This document shows, piece after piece, positions 16,932 to 24,934 of a stretch of 44,755 nucleotides of DNA. The position numbers and the translations under genes were made by a program. The notes beneath the pieces are model-generated. The model was not told where the DNA came from, did not search any database, and saw only the letters and a list, made by a program, of their open reading frames with translations. Source of the DNA: an uncultured Lachnospiraceae bacterium (GTDB lineage Bacteria; Bacillota; Clostridia; Lachnospirales; Lachnospiraceae). How positions within the stretch are numbered: position 1 is the first letter of the stretch; every line of letters starts with the position of its first letter. Location: NCBI GenBank assembly GCA_910586005.1, contig CAJUHG010000005.1, forward strand, positions 1 through 44,755. The letters run 5' to 3'.

Positions 16932-17897
16932 ATGACACAAAGAGTTATAATTCCAGTATTGATTGCTTTTACAATCACAGCCGTTTTAGGTCCAATTGTA
17001 ATACCAGTTTTAAGAAAATTGAAAATAGGTCAAACTGAAAGAGAAGAATTAAAGTCCCATTTGAAAAAGGCTGGGACACCTACTATGGGAGGATTAATGA
17101 TACTTGCAGGTATTGTTGCAACTTCTCTTGTTTATATAAAAGATTATCCTAGAATTATGCCGATATTATTTGTGACAATAGGATTTGGAATTATTGGATT
17201 TTTAGATGATTATTTAAAGGTTGTATTGAGGCGTTCTGATGGCCTCTTGCCTTGGCAGAAAATGGCAGGACAGATTATTGTAACAGGCGTGTTTATTTTC
17301 TATATGAATCAATATACAGATATTTCTTCCAAAATGTTGATTCCTTTTACAGGAGGTTTTGAAAAAGGAATTTATTTGGATTTAGGTTGGTTAGCAATTC
17401 CAGTTATGTTTTTGGCAATTATAGGAACAGTCAATGGAGCTAATTTTACAGATGGTTTGGATGGTTTAGCTTCTAGTGTAACAGTTTTGATTGCAACATT
17501 TTTTTCAGTTGTTGCAATTGGTACAGACAGTGGGATAGAGCCTATTACTTGTGCGGTAGCTGGTGCATTGCTTGCTTTCCTATTGTTTAATGTTTACCCA
17601 GCAAGTGTTTTTATGGGAGATACAGGTTCATTGGCATTAGGAGGATTTGTAGCTGCTACAGCTTATATGATGCAGATGCCAATATTTATATTGATTGTAG
17701 CATTGATTTATTGGGTAGAATTGTTATCTGTTATGATACAAGTTACTTATTTTAAGAAAACTGGAGGAAAGCGTATTTTTCGTATGGCACCAATCCACCA
17801 TCATTTTGAATTAGGTGGATGGTCTGAAACAAGAGTGGTGGCAGTATTTTCTATTGTTACAGCAATCTTGTGTTTAGTTGGATTGCTTGCTCTCTAA
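16932..17897 (+). CDS. mraY: Phospho-N-acetylmuramoyl-pentapeptide transferase
   Basis: MraY moves phospho-MurNAc-pentapeptide from UDP to undecaprenyl phosphate, making lipid I, in the cytoplasmic membrane. The 321 residues form about ten membrane segments. Conserved cytoplasmic motifs are present: GTPTMGG near residue 50, the acidic FLDDYLK near 96, NGANFTDGLDGLA near 175, NVYPASVFMGDTGSLALGG near 225 and the APIHHHFE histidine motif near 290. ATG 16932 follows AGAGGTG. murE and murF, often upstream, are absent here. Confidence 0.97.
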   Translation: MTQRVIIPVLIAFTITAVLGPIVIPVLRKLKIGQTEREELKSHLKKAGTPTMGGLMILAGIVATSLVYIKDYPRIMPILFVTIGFGIIGFLDDYLKVVLRRSDGLLPWQKMAGQIIVTGVFIFYMNQYTDISSKMLIPFTGGFEKGIYLDLGWLAIPVMFLAIIGTVNGANFTDGLDGLASSVTVLIATFFSVVAIGTDSGIEPITCAVAGALLAFLLFNVYPASVFMGDTGSLALGGFVAATAYMMQMPIFILIVALIYWVELLSVMIQVTYFKKTGGKRIFRMAPIHHHFELGGWSETRVVAVFSIVTAILCLVGLLAL

Positions 17898-17909
17898 TAT
17901 TAGTAAAAT

Positions 17910-17947
17910 GCACCTATGGTGCTTTCCCGCTGTTAGGCAGCTTTTTT
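17910..17947 (+). terminator. Possible weak terminator after mraY
   Basis: GCACC/GGTGC (17910-17922) forms a small hairpin, and GCTG/CAGC (17929-17941) forms a second one directly followed by six T. The second stem is only four pairs, so termination would be partial at best. Further on, GCTATGC (17992-17998) can pair with GCATAGC (18012-18018) before the murD start. Confidence 0.4.
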
Positions 17948-18068
17948 GCTTATAATCAGGTGCTCTGTTATGCATAATATCAATTGTTTTTGCTATGCTG
18001 GTTGGTACTGTGCATAGCTGAACTGTTACTTAGGAACACTTTCATAGTAAATGATAGGAGGAAGAATC

Positions 18069-19436
18069 GTGAATTTAAAGGGAAAGAAATTTTTGGTGGT
18101 AGGAGCTGGTATTAGTGGAATTGCGGCAACAGAGCTTTTGATAAAACACAATGTTTCAGTGATATTATATGATGCAAAAGAAGAGCAAAAGCCAGAAGAA
18201 ATCAGAAAAAAATCTCCAATTTTAGCAGAGGTGGAACTGGTATTAGGTGAGTTGCCAGAAACAATTATAGAACAATGTGATATTGCTATTTTAAGTCCAG
18301 GAGTTCCAATAGATATTCCTATTGTGGAGCGTATGAAAAAAGCAGGAATGCAAATATGGGGGGAGATAGAGCTTGCCTATGCCTTTGAACAAGGAAAAGT
18401 ACTTGCAATCACTGGAACAAATGGAAAGACAACTACTACATCTCTATTAGGTGAAATTATAAAACATGCATCTTTTGATGTAAAAGTTGTGGGTAATATT
18501 GGAATCCCTTACACTAGTATGGTATCAGACACCACAAAAGAATCTATCACTGTGGCAGAAATTAGCAGTTTTCAATTGGAGACAGTGCATAAATTTTGTC
18601 CACAAGTTTCTGCTATTTTAAATATTACACCAGATCATTTAAATCGTCATCATACGATGGAAACATATTGTCAAACAAAAGAAAGAATAACTATAAATCA
18701 AGGGAACGACCAAGTGTGTGTGTTAAATTATGAAGATTCTATTTTAAGGGAATTTGCCAAAAATCTGAAGACAAAAGTTATATTTTTTAGCAGCCAAAGA
18801 GAACTTGAACAGGGAATTTATCTAGAAGGGGAAAAGATTATTTGGAAATGGAAAGAGCAAAAGGAAGTTGTATGTAATGTGCGGGAACTTCAGTTAATAG
18901 GAAAACATAATTATGAGAATGTTATGGCAGCTACTGCAATGGCATTAACAGTTGGAATTTCTATAGAAAAAATAAGAGAAGTTCTGGTTTCTTTTGTAGC
19001 AGTTCCGCATAGAATAGAATATGTGGTGACAAGGCGGGGGGTTCGTTTTTATAATGATTCTAAGGGAACAAACCCAGATGCAGCTATTCAGGCAGTGAAG
19101 GCAATGGAATGGCCAACCTTGTTGATTGGGGGAGGATATGATAAAGATTCAGAATATGATGAATGGATCCATGCCTTTGAGGGAAAAGTGAAAAAGTTAA
19201 TTTTATTAGGTGCTACCAAGGAAAAAATACGAGACACGGCAGTAAGACTTGGATATCCAGAAGAAAATATTATTTTTGTAGAAAATTTACAAGAAGCCGT
19301 AGATGTATGTTATTCTAATGCCAAGAGTGGAGATGCAGTATTGTTATCTCCTGCATGTGCAAGTTGGGGAATGTTTAAAAATTATGAGCAACGTGGTGAT
19401 ATGTTTAAGGAGATGGCAAGAGCATTAAGTGAGTAG
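18069..19436 (+). CDS. murD: UDP-N-acetylmuramoyl-L-alanine--D-glutamate ligase
   Basis: MurD adds D-Glu to UDP-MurNAc-L-Ala with ATP in the cytoplasm. The 455-residue product has the N-terminal UDP-binding fold (VVGAGISGIAATELL), the ATP P-loop ITGTNGKTTTTSL near residue 115, the central NITPDHLNRH motif with conserved His and Asp near 190, and the C-terminal domain with NDSKGTNPDA and LSPACASWG. I place the start at GTG 18069, six bases after ATAGGAGGAAG; an in-frame ATG at 18051 lies upstream of that binding site. It lies 26 bases before ftsW. Confidence 0.96.
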   Translation: MNLKGKKFLVVGAGISGIAATELLIKHNVSVILYDAKEEQKPEEIRKKSPILAEVELVLGELPETIIEQCDIAILSPGVPIDIPIVERMKKAGMQIWGEIELAYAFEQGKVLAITGTNGKTTTTSLLGEIIKHASFDVKVVGNIGIPYTSMVSDTTKESITVAEISSFQLETVHKFCPQVSAILNITPDHLNRHHTMETYCQTKERITINQGNDQVCVLNYEDSILREFAKNLKTKVIFFSSQRELEQGIYLEGEKIIWKWKEQKEVVCNVRELQLIGKHNYENVMAATAMALTVGISIEKIREVLVSFVAVPHRIEYVVTRRGVRFYNDSKGTNPDAAIQAVKAMEWPTLLIGGGYDKDSEYDEWIHAFEGKVKKLILLGATKEKIRDTAVRLGYPEENIIFVENLQEAVDVCYSNAKSGDAVLLSPACASWGMFKNYEQRGDMFKEMARALSE

Positions 19437-19462
19437 TAAAAAGATAAGTCAGGAGTGCTGAT

Positions 19463-20581
19463 ATGAGTAGAGAACAGAGGGCTGACAAAAGACAAAAAAA
19501 TTTTCAATATTTTGATTATAGTCTGTTAATTATTGTGTTTTTTCTAATATGTTTCGGACTAGTCATGCTGTACAGCACAAGTTCTTATAATGGGCAAGTG
19601 AAATTTAATGATGCGGCCTACTATCTAAAGAATCAGTTAAAAGCAGATTTACTGGGAATCGTTGCTATGATAGTAGTGGCAAAAATTGATTACCGTATCT
19701 GGAAAAATTTTTGGTGGATTGCTTACATAGCAGCATTTGGATTATGTGTATTAGTTCTTTTTATTGGAACAGAATTGAATGGTGCAAAACGATGGCTGAA
19801 TTTAGGATTTATTAGTTTTCAGCCTTCTGAAATGGCAAAATTAGCCATTATTGTATTTTTAGCAACAATTATTAGTCAAATGCCCAAGCAGATGGGAAAG
19901 TTTTCATCACTAATAAAAATAATGGTTCTGGTTTTACCTATGGTTGGAATTGTAGCGACAGAAAATTTAAGTACAGCAATTATTATATTAGGAATTGCTG
20001 TTGCCTTAGTATTTGTATCTAGTCCCAAATATATGCAATTTATAGTGATGGGAGGAGCAGTTATTGCTTTTGGAGCAATATTTATTATGATGGAATCTTA
20101 CCGAGCAGAACGTCTAAAAATTTGGCTTGAGCCAGAAAAATATGAAAAGGGATATCAAACGTTACAAGGTTTGTATGCAATTGGATCTGGTGGTTTATTT
20201 GGAAAAGGATTAGGCGGCAGTATGCAAAAGTTAGGGTTTGTTCCAGAAGCTCAGAATGATATGATTTTTTCTATTATTTGTGAAGAGTTGGGATTGTTTG
20301 GGGCTGTCTGTGTCATTTTATTATTTGTAATTGTGCTTTGGCGTTTTATGGTGATTGCTAGTAATGCACAAGATTTGTATGGTGCATTGATTGTAACAGG
20401 AGCCTTGGCGCATATTGCAATACAAGTAATTTTAAATATTGCTGTGGTAACTAATACCATACCAAATACAGGTATTTCTTTACCATTTATCAGTTATGGA
20501 GGAACATCAGTAGTGTTTTTATTGTCGGAAATGGGTCTAGTTTTAAGTGTATCTAGAGGAATACGGTTAGAACAGGAGTAA
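19463..20581 (+). CDS. ftsW: FtsW-type peptidoglycan glycosyltransferase (SEDS family)
   Basis: A 372-residue polytopic membrane protein of the RodA/FtsW/SpoVE family, which polymerises lipid II together with a class B PBP. Conserved pieces are LMLYSTSSY in the first membrane segment, KRWLNLGFISFQPSEMAKLA near residue 110, the RIxxWL-like RLKIWLEPEKY near 215 and QAIGSGGLFGKGLGGS-type glycine loop near 240, and the C-terminal TGISLPFISYGGTS. ATG 19463 follows AGGAGTG. Its stop is three bases before divIB, so the two are translationally close. FtsW is favoured over SpoVE or RodA by the cluster, but SpoVE cannot be excluded. Confidence 0.93.
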   Translation: MSREQRADKRQKNFQYFDYSLLIIVFFLICFGLVMLYSTSSYNGQVKFNDAAYYLKNQLKADLLGIVAMIVVAKIDYRIWKNFWWIAYIAAFGLCVLVLFIGTELNGAKRWLNLGFISFQPSEMAKLAIIVFLATIISQMPKQMGKFSSLIKIMVLVLPMVGIVATENLSTAIIILGIAVALVFVSSPKYMQFIVMGGAVIAFGAIFIMMESYRAERLKIWLEPEKYEKGYQTLQGLYAIGSGGLFGKGLGGSMQKLGFVPEAQNDMIFSIICEELGLFGAVCVILLFVIVLWRFMVIASNAQDLYGALIVTGALAHIAIQVILNIAVVTNTIPNTGISLPFISYGGTSVVFLLSEMGLVLSVSRGIRLEQE

Positions 20582-20584
20582 AAT

Positions 20585-21334
20585 ATGGGAAGAGGAAGAA
20601 AGAAACAAAAAAAACGATGGAAAACCATAGGTCTGACATTACTTTTTATATTACTGCTGTTTGCTGTGGCTGCATTGATTGTAATAAAAGTATTTACAGT
20701 AGAAAAAGTAAAAGTCACAGGAAATGAACATTATTCAGATGAAGTTATGAAAGATTGGCTGTTGGATGATGAATATTCTTGGAACAGTTTATATGTATAT
20801 TTTAAATACAAGTTTGTGGAGCCTGAAAAAATGCCTTTTGTAGATACAATGGAAATTTTTTTAAAGTCTCCACATACATTGGAGATTAAAGTTTATGAAA
20901 AGGCTTTGTTAGGTCGTGTCTATATTGATACACTGGGACAAAATGCTTATTTTGACAAAGATGGATTTGTGTTAGAAATGTCTTCAAAAGTGATTGAAGG
21001 GATACCAAAGATAAGTGGATTGGATGTAGAACAAATTGTATTATATGAGAAACTTCCTATCAAAGGAAAAAATGTATTAAAAAATTTATTATCTTTGACA
21101 CAAATGTTAAAAAAATATGAGCATGTCCCAGAAAGCATTAAATATAGCAAAGAAGGAAATTATACATTAAAGTATCAGGGTATTACTGTTTTACTTGGAC
21201 AAGCACAGAAATTAAATGAAAAAATTGTAAGGCTTACATATGTTTTACCAAAATTAGATGGAGAAAAAGGAACTTTGCATCTGGAAAGTTGGACTGAAAA
21301 TACTACAGATATTTCTTTTGAGAAATCGGGATAG
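20585..21334 (+). CDS. divIB: Cell division protein DivIB/FtsQ
   Basis: A 249-residue bitopic division protein: a short basic N-terminus (RGRKKQKKRWKT), one membrane segment (about 14-36), then an external POTRA domain that starts at VFTVEKVKVTGNEHYS and continues into the FtsQ/DivIB beta domain (KVYEKALLGRV, then the DKDGFVLE motif). It would bridge FtsL/DivIC and the septal synthases. The ribosome binding site lies inside the end of ftsW (CAGGAG). It is the last intact gene before ftsZ. Confidence 0.9.
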   Translation: MGRGRKKQKKRWKTIGLTLLFILLLFAVAALIVIKVFTVEKVKVTGNEHYSDEVMKDWLLDDEYSWNSLYVYFKYKFVEPEKMPFVDTMEIFLKSPHTLEIKVYEKALLGRVYIDTLGQNAYFDKDGFVLEMSSKVIEGIPKISGLDVEQIVLYEKLPIKGKNVLKNLLSLTQMLKKYEHVPESIKYSKEGNYTLKYQGITVLLGQAQKLNEKIVRLTYVLPKLDGEKGTLHLESWTENTTDISFEKSG

Positions 21335-21342
21335 GGAATATT

Positions 21343-21482
21343 ACAGTTCAGCCTGTATTATTTGCAAAAACGCTTGAGGCTAACTTGCTTATTATGGGGC
21401 ATTTAACTCCTGGTTATATACCAATCATCTTTACAATGTAAACAAATGTCACACTGATTGGCACTATATATGGATGAACTGT
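21343..21482. repeat. 140-base palindromic element between divIB and ftsZ
   Basis: ACAGTTCA (21343-21350) is matched by its complement TGAACTGT (21475-21482). Inside, CCAATCA (21421-21427) pairs with TGATTGG (21455-21461), flanked by TATATA on both sides. The ends resemble the arms at 16655-16721. It could be a small non-coding mobile element or a processing site separating ftsZ from the upstream message. Confidence 0.55.
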
Positions 21483-21501
21483 TGAAAAAATTTTTAAATT
21501 T

Positions 21502-21531
21502 TTGTTGATTAATTCCCAAAAAGATTATAGT
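21502..21531 (+). promoter_or_regulatory. Possible ftsZ promoter
   Basis: TTGTTG at 21502-21507 and TATAGT at 21526-21531 are spaced by 18 bases. It lies behind the palindromic element and about 70 bases before the ftsZ start, so ftsZ may be transcribed separately from divIB. Confidence 0.4.
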
Positions 21532-21603
21532 ATATTGTATAAGGGTTTATTATCGGTATTGAGTAGTCTGAAGAATTTCAGATAAGATAAAGGAGGAAGA
21601 ACC

Positions 21604-22908
21604 TTGCTTGAAATTATGACAACTGAAGCAGATTCCAGTGCGAAGATTATTGTAATCGGTGTAGGTGGGGCTGGAAATAATGCAGTAAATAGAATGATTG
21701 AGGAAAATATAGGTGGTGTTGAATTTATAGGTGTCAACACGGACAAGCAAGCCTTAATGTTATGCAAAGCGCCAAAGTTAATTCAAATTGGAGAGAAGCT
21801 GACAAAAGGGCTTGGAGCAGGTGGACAACCAGAGATTGGTCAGAAGTCAGCAGAAGAAAGTATTGATGAATTGACTGCTGAAATCAAATGAGCAGATATG
21901 GTATTTGTTACCTGTGGTATGGGTGGAGGAACTGGCACAGGAGCAGCACCAGTCGTTGCAAAAATTGCAAAAGATATGGGCATTTTAACAGTAGGTGTTG
22001 TAACAAAGCCTTTTAAATTTGAAGCAAAAGCGCGTATGATTAATGCACTTGGTGGTATTGAACGTTTAAAGGAAAGCGTTGATACACTTATTGTGATTCC
22101 AAATGATAAATTGTTAGAAATTGTGGATAGAAGAACCACAATGCCGGACGCTTTAAAAAAGGCAGATGAAGTGTTACAACAAGCAGTTCAAGGAATTACA
22201 GATTTGATTAATGTACCTGCATTGATTAACTTAGATTTTGCAGATGTACAGACTGTAATGAAGGATAAAGGTTTGGCTCATATTGGTATTGGTATGTCTA
22301 AGGGAGATGATAAAGCGGCAGAAGCTGTAAAACTTGCGGTGGAAAGTCCATTGTTGGAAACTACAATTTCAGGAGCATCTCATGTTATCATTAATATTTC
22401 AGGAGATATTTCTCTTGTAGATACTAGTGAAGCAGTAAACTATGTACAAGACCTTTCTGGTGAGAATGTAAATATTATTTTTGGCGCTAAGTATGATGAG
22501 ACTATGACAGATGAAGCAATTATTACAGTAATTGCAACTGGATTAGAGGATGTGACAGCAGCACCTAAGGTAATGCCAAATATGAATTCCATGCAGAATA
22601 CTGCAAGAATGACAGGAAGGACTTCTAATAATTTAGGAGGAAGAACCTCTAGCAATATGGGAACTGCAAGGACTTCTAATAATTTAGGAGGAAGAACCTC
22701 TAATAATATGGGAACTAGCAGAACTTATAATGGTCTTGGAGGAACATCCCGTCAGACAAATCCCTATGAGACCACACAGACTCCTATAAACAATAATTAT
22801 GGAAGTACGTCTTCTAATTTTGGTACCCAAAGACCCAGAAGACCAGAACATGATATTCCAGATAGGGGGATTCAAATTCCAGAATTTTTAAAGAATGCAA
22901 AGAAATAA
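21604..22908 (+). pseudogene. ftsZ: Cell division GTPase FtsZ interrupted by an in-frame TGA
   Basis: FtsZ polymerises with GTP into the division ring. The gene starts at TTG 21604, seven bases after AGGAGG. Codon 96 (21889-21891) is TGA, and the reading frame simply continues behind it; in the family this position is normally Gly (EIKGADMVFVT), so one G-to-T change (GGA to TGA) explains it. The first part (95 residues) has the GVGGAGNNAVNRM nucleotide loop, the second (after TGA) has the tubulin signature GGGTGTGAAP, the T7 loop NLDFADVQTVM and the conserved C-terminal peptide (IQIPEFLKNAKK). Neither part could bind GTP alone. An ATG at 21898 is in frame but has no binding site. A 17-residue repeat makes up the linker. 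Either a sequence error, a real mutation in a redundant copy, or read-through must be invoked. Confidence 0.93.
22618..22722 (+). repeat. 51-bp tandem repeat in the FtsZ linker
   Basis: Two nearly identical 51-bp units begin at 22621 and 22672 and a partial third follows. They encode RTSNNLGGRTSSNMGTA-type units, an Arg/Asn/Gly-rich flexible linker between the GTPase core and the C-terminal peptide. Confidence 0.85.
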
Positions 22909-22928
22909 AATATACATATATAGTGTAA

Positions 22929-23020
22929 GACTGTTACATAATAGTTGAACAACCAAACATTTATTTCCTAATGTTAGACAAGAAAGGGAGTGTTATTCAA
23001 CTAAATGTAACAGTCTTTTT
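22929..23020 (+). terminator. Terminator with long stem after ftsZ
   Basis: GACTGTTACAT (22929-22939) pairs perfectly with ATGTAACAGTC (23005-23015), and AGTTGAA (22943-22949) pairs with TTCAACT (22996-23002) inside it. Five T follow at 23016-23020. The long unpaired loop makes it unusual, but the stem and T-run fit an intrinsic terminator closing the dcw cluster. Confidence 0.75.
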
Positions 23021-23022
23021 AT

Positions 23023-23038
23023 TTGTCCGCTTTGTTCT
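23023..23038. repeat. 16-base remnant of the modular repeat
   Basis: TTGTCCGCTTTGTTCT is identical to the end of module 2 in the full copies (8228-8242 and 34643-34658) and again lies immediately behind the T-run of a terminator. Nothing else of the element is left here. Confidence 0.6.
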
Positions 23039-23102
23039 ATTATGTGTTTTACAAGTAAGAGATTGAGTAAATTATTGGATTTAAAGGATAAGTAGGTCAA
23101 AC

Positions 23103-23178
23103 TGTCGATTTTTGTTATTAAATTTTATAAAAACAGGACAATGGTTTGACAAAAAAAATTGTACCATCAATTTATACT
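23103..23178 (+). promoter_or_regulatory. spoIIG promoter with Spo0A-like boxes
   Basis: TTGACA (23146-23151) and TATACT (23173-23178) are good sigma-A hexamers but 21 bases apart, too far for normal use. In Bacillus subtilis the spoIIG promoter has the same oddity (22-base spacing) and needs Spo0A. Here TGTCGAT (23103-23109) is one base off the 0A box TGTCGAA, and TTTGACA overlapping the -35 is a reverse-strand box with one mismatch. Activation by phosphorylated Spo0A is therefore likely by analogy. Confidence 0.7.
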
Positions 23179-23239
23179 ATATTTATCAGAATCAGCCTGC
23201 ATTTTAAGGCTGTATTAAATGCAGATAAGGAGGTTGTAG

Positions 23240-24025
23240 GTGAAATATGAACTGTATGCAGATGTCTGGTTTCTGACTAATTTTACTATGGATAGTTTAG
23301 CTCTACTAATTACAGGAAAACTTTTAAAGCAACGTATTGATATAAAAAGATTGTTACTAGGAAGTTTTATTGGCACAATTCTTTCCATAGTGCTCTTTTT
23401 TAAACTAGACGATTATAGCTGGTATCAGCTAATCGTGCATTTTTTGGTGAATCCACTGATGGTATATCTTTGTTATCGTAGTAAAAGAAAGAAAGAATTT
23501 TTAGGTCAGTGGGCAATTACATATCTGGCCTTTATTTTATTAGGAGGAATATTAGAATGGAGTATGCAAAATATCAATGATAGTAGATATTTTGCAATAT
23601 ATCTTGTAGGTGCATTATTGTTTTTAGCAACGTCAGGGAAGATACTTTCTCATTTAAAAAGACAAAAAGAAACGATTTATGACCTTCTTCTGGTGACCAG
23701 AGAAGGTAATATTTCTGTAAAGGGTTTTTATGATACAGGAAATTTGCTGATAGACCCATTAGTGAACCAACCAGTACATATTATAAAGAGGGAAATCTTA
23801 AAGGAACAAATACAGAGAGAAAAGATTCCGGTACGGTTAATTCCTTTTCATTCTCTTGGGAAAGAAACAGGATTATTAGAGGCAGTTACTTTAGAGGGAA
23901 TGTATATTTTGAAGGATGGTTCTCCAATGTACCTAAAAAAACCGGTATTTGGCATTGCGGAAGAAAAATTATTTCAGGATGACAAATGTGATGTGATATT
24001 AAATGCAAAAAGTATGGAAAGTTAA
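23240..24025 (+). CDS. spoIIGA: Sigma-E processing peptidase SpoIIGA
   Basis: SpoIIGA is a membrane aspartic protease that cleaves pro-sigma-E in the mother cell after a signal from the forespore. The 261-residue product has the expected plan: an N-terminal half with about five membrane segments (YADVWFLTNFTMDSLAL at the start) and a cytoplasmic protease half with the conserved FYDTGN, catalytic Asp165. The GTG start at 23240 lies seven bases after AAGGAGG. It is 12 bases before sigE, an operon kept in most spore formers. Confidence 0.93.
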   Translation: MKYELYADVWFLTNFTMDSLALLITGKLLKQRIDIKRLLLGSFIGTILSIVLFFKLDDYSWYQLIVHFLVNPLMVYLCYRSKRKKEFLGQWAITYLAFILLGGILEWSMQNINDSRYFAIYLVGALLFLATSGKILSHLKRQKETIYDLLLVTREGNISVKGFYDTGNLLIDPLVNQPVHIIKREILKEQIQREKIPVRLIPFHSLGKETGLLEAVTLEGMYILKDGSPMYLKKPVFGIAEEKLFQDDKCDVILNAKSMES

Positions 24026-24037
24026 AGGAGGAAAATT

Positions 24038-24778
24038 ATGTACATAAAAATTACAATACCACAGCATTTTCAATTGAAGCTAATACCAAAGTTCCGAAAT
24101 ATGCTTCTGCTGAAAAAAGGTGATATCCTCTATATTGGTGGCGCAGAAATATTACCACCACCTTTAGATGCAAGAGATGAAAATAAATATATTCAAATGC
24201 TAGAGGGAGAAGAATCAGAACCCGCAAGAAGTGTATTGATTGAACACAATTTGCGTTTGGTGGTATATATAGCCAAAAAATTTGACAATACAGGAATTGG
24301 AGTAGAAGATTTAATTTCCATAGGTACGATAGGTTTAATTAAGGCCATTAATACGTTTAATCCTACAAAGAATATCAAACTTGCTACTTATGCTTCTAGA
24401 TGTATAGAAAATGAAATTTTAATGTACTTGCGAAGAAATAATAAAACCAGAATGGAAGTATCTATTGATGAGCCATTAAATGTTGACTGGGATGGAAATG
24501 AATTGCTTTTATCAGATATCTTAGGTACAGATGAAGATGTTATTTATCGAGATATTGAAACGGAAGTAGAAAAAAACCTTCTAAAAAAAGCAGTAGAAAA
24601 ACTTTCTGATAGAGAACGTACCATTGTAGAACTTCGTTTTGGATTAAATACTTCAAATGGAGAAGAAATGACACAAAAAGAAGTTGCAGATTTTTTAGGA
24701 ATTTCTCAATCTTATATTTCTCGTTTGGAAAAAAAAATTATGAAACGCTTGAAAAAAGAAATCGTAAAGTTTGAGTAG
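24038..24778 (+). CDS. sigE: Sporulation sigma factor sigma-E (pro-form)
   Basis: Sigma-E directs early mother-cell transcription. The 246-residue protein has a basic N-terminal pro-sequence of about 30 residues that ends before the conserved YIGGAEILPPPL, where SpoIIGA would cut. Region 2 follows (NLRLVVYIAKKFDNTG, GVEDLISIGTIGLIKAINTF, then KLATYASRCIENEILMYLRR for -10 recognition) and region 4 with the helix-turn-helix TQKEVADFLGISQSYISRLEK. The AAAGGAGG binding site overlaps the stop of spoIIGA. Assignment is firm from sequence and partner. Confidence 0.96.
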   Translation: MYIKITIPQHFQLKLIPKFRNMLLLKKGDILYIGGAEILPPPLDARDENKYIQMLEGEESEPARSVLIEHNLRLVVYIAKKFDNTGIGVEDLISIGTIGLIKAINTFNPTKNIKLATYASRCIENEILMYLRRNNKTRMEVSIDEPLNVDWDGNELLLSDILGTDEDVIYRDIETEVEKNLLKKAVEKLSDRERTIVELRFGLNTSNGEEMTQKEVADFLGISQSYISRLEKKIMKRLKKEIVKFE

Positions 24779-24780
24779 AC

Positions 24781-24905
24781 ATGATATAATGTCATTAGAC
24801 ATTATATTGCCAGAATGGGCATAGGTTATTATATCTTATCGCAAAGCGATTATGATATAATGTCGTTAGATATTATATTGCCCGAATGGGTATAAGTTAT
24901 TATAT
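24781..24905. repeat. Two 54-bp direct repeats, each self-complementary
   Basis: 24781-24834 and 24852-24905 match at 49 of 54 bases. Each has ATATAATGTC paired with GA(C/T)ATTATAT and a second hairpin GCC(C)/GGG(C/T). The differences keep the pairing (for instance GAC to GAT and GGGC to GGGT opposite G). They are separated by a linker holding TCGCAAAGCGA. The block fills the spacer between sigE and the next gene. With only two units and no cas genes it is not a CRISPR array. Confidence 0.8.
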
Positions 24906-24934
24906 TTTAATAATTATACAAAGGAGATGGTAAA

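Noticed and set aside
21889..21891. TGA read as glycine (genetic code 25, as in Gracilibacteria/SR1)
   Set aside because: The gene content is clostridial, the two PBP genes in the same cluster end in TGA, and no other conserved gene in the window has an internal TGA.
24781..24905. CRISPR array
   Set aside because: Only two repeats of 54 bp with an 17-base linker that is itself palindromic, and no cas genes nearby.
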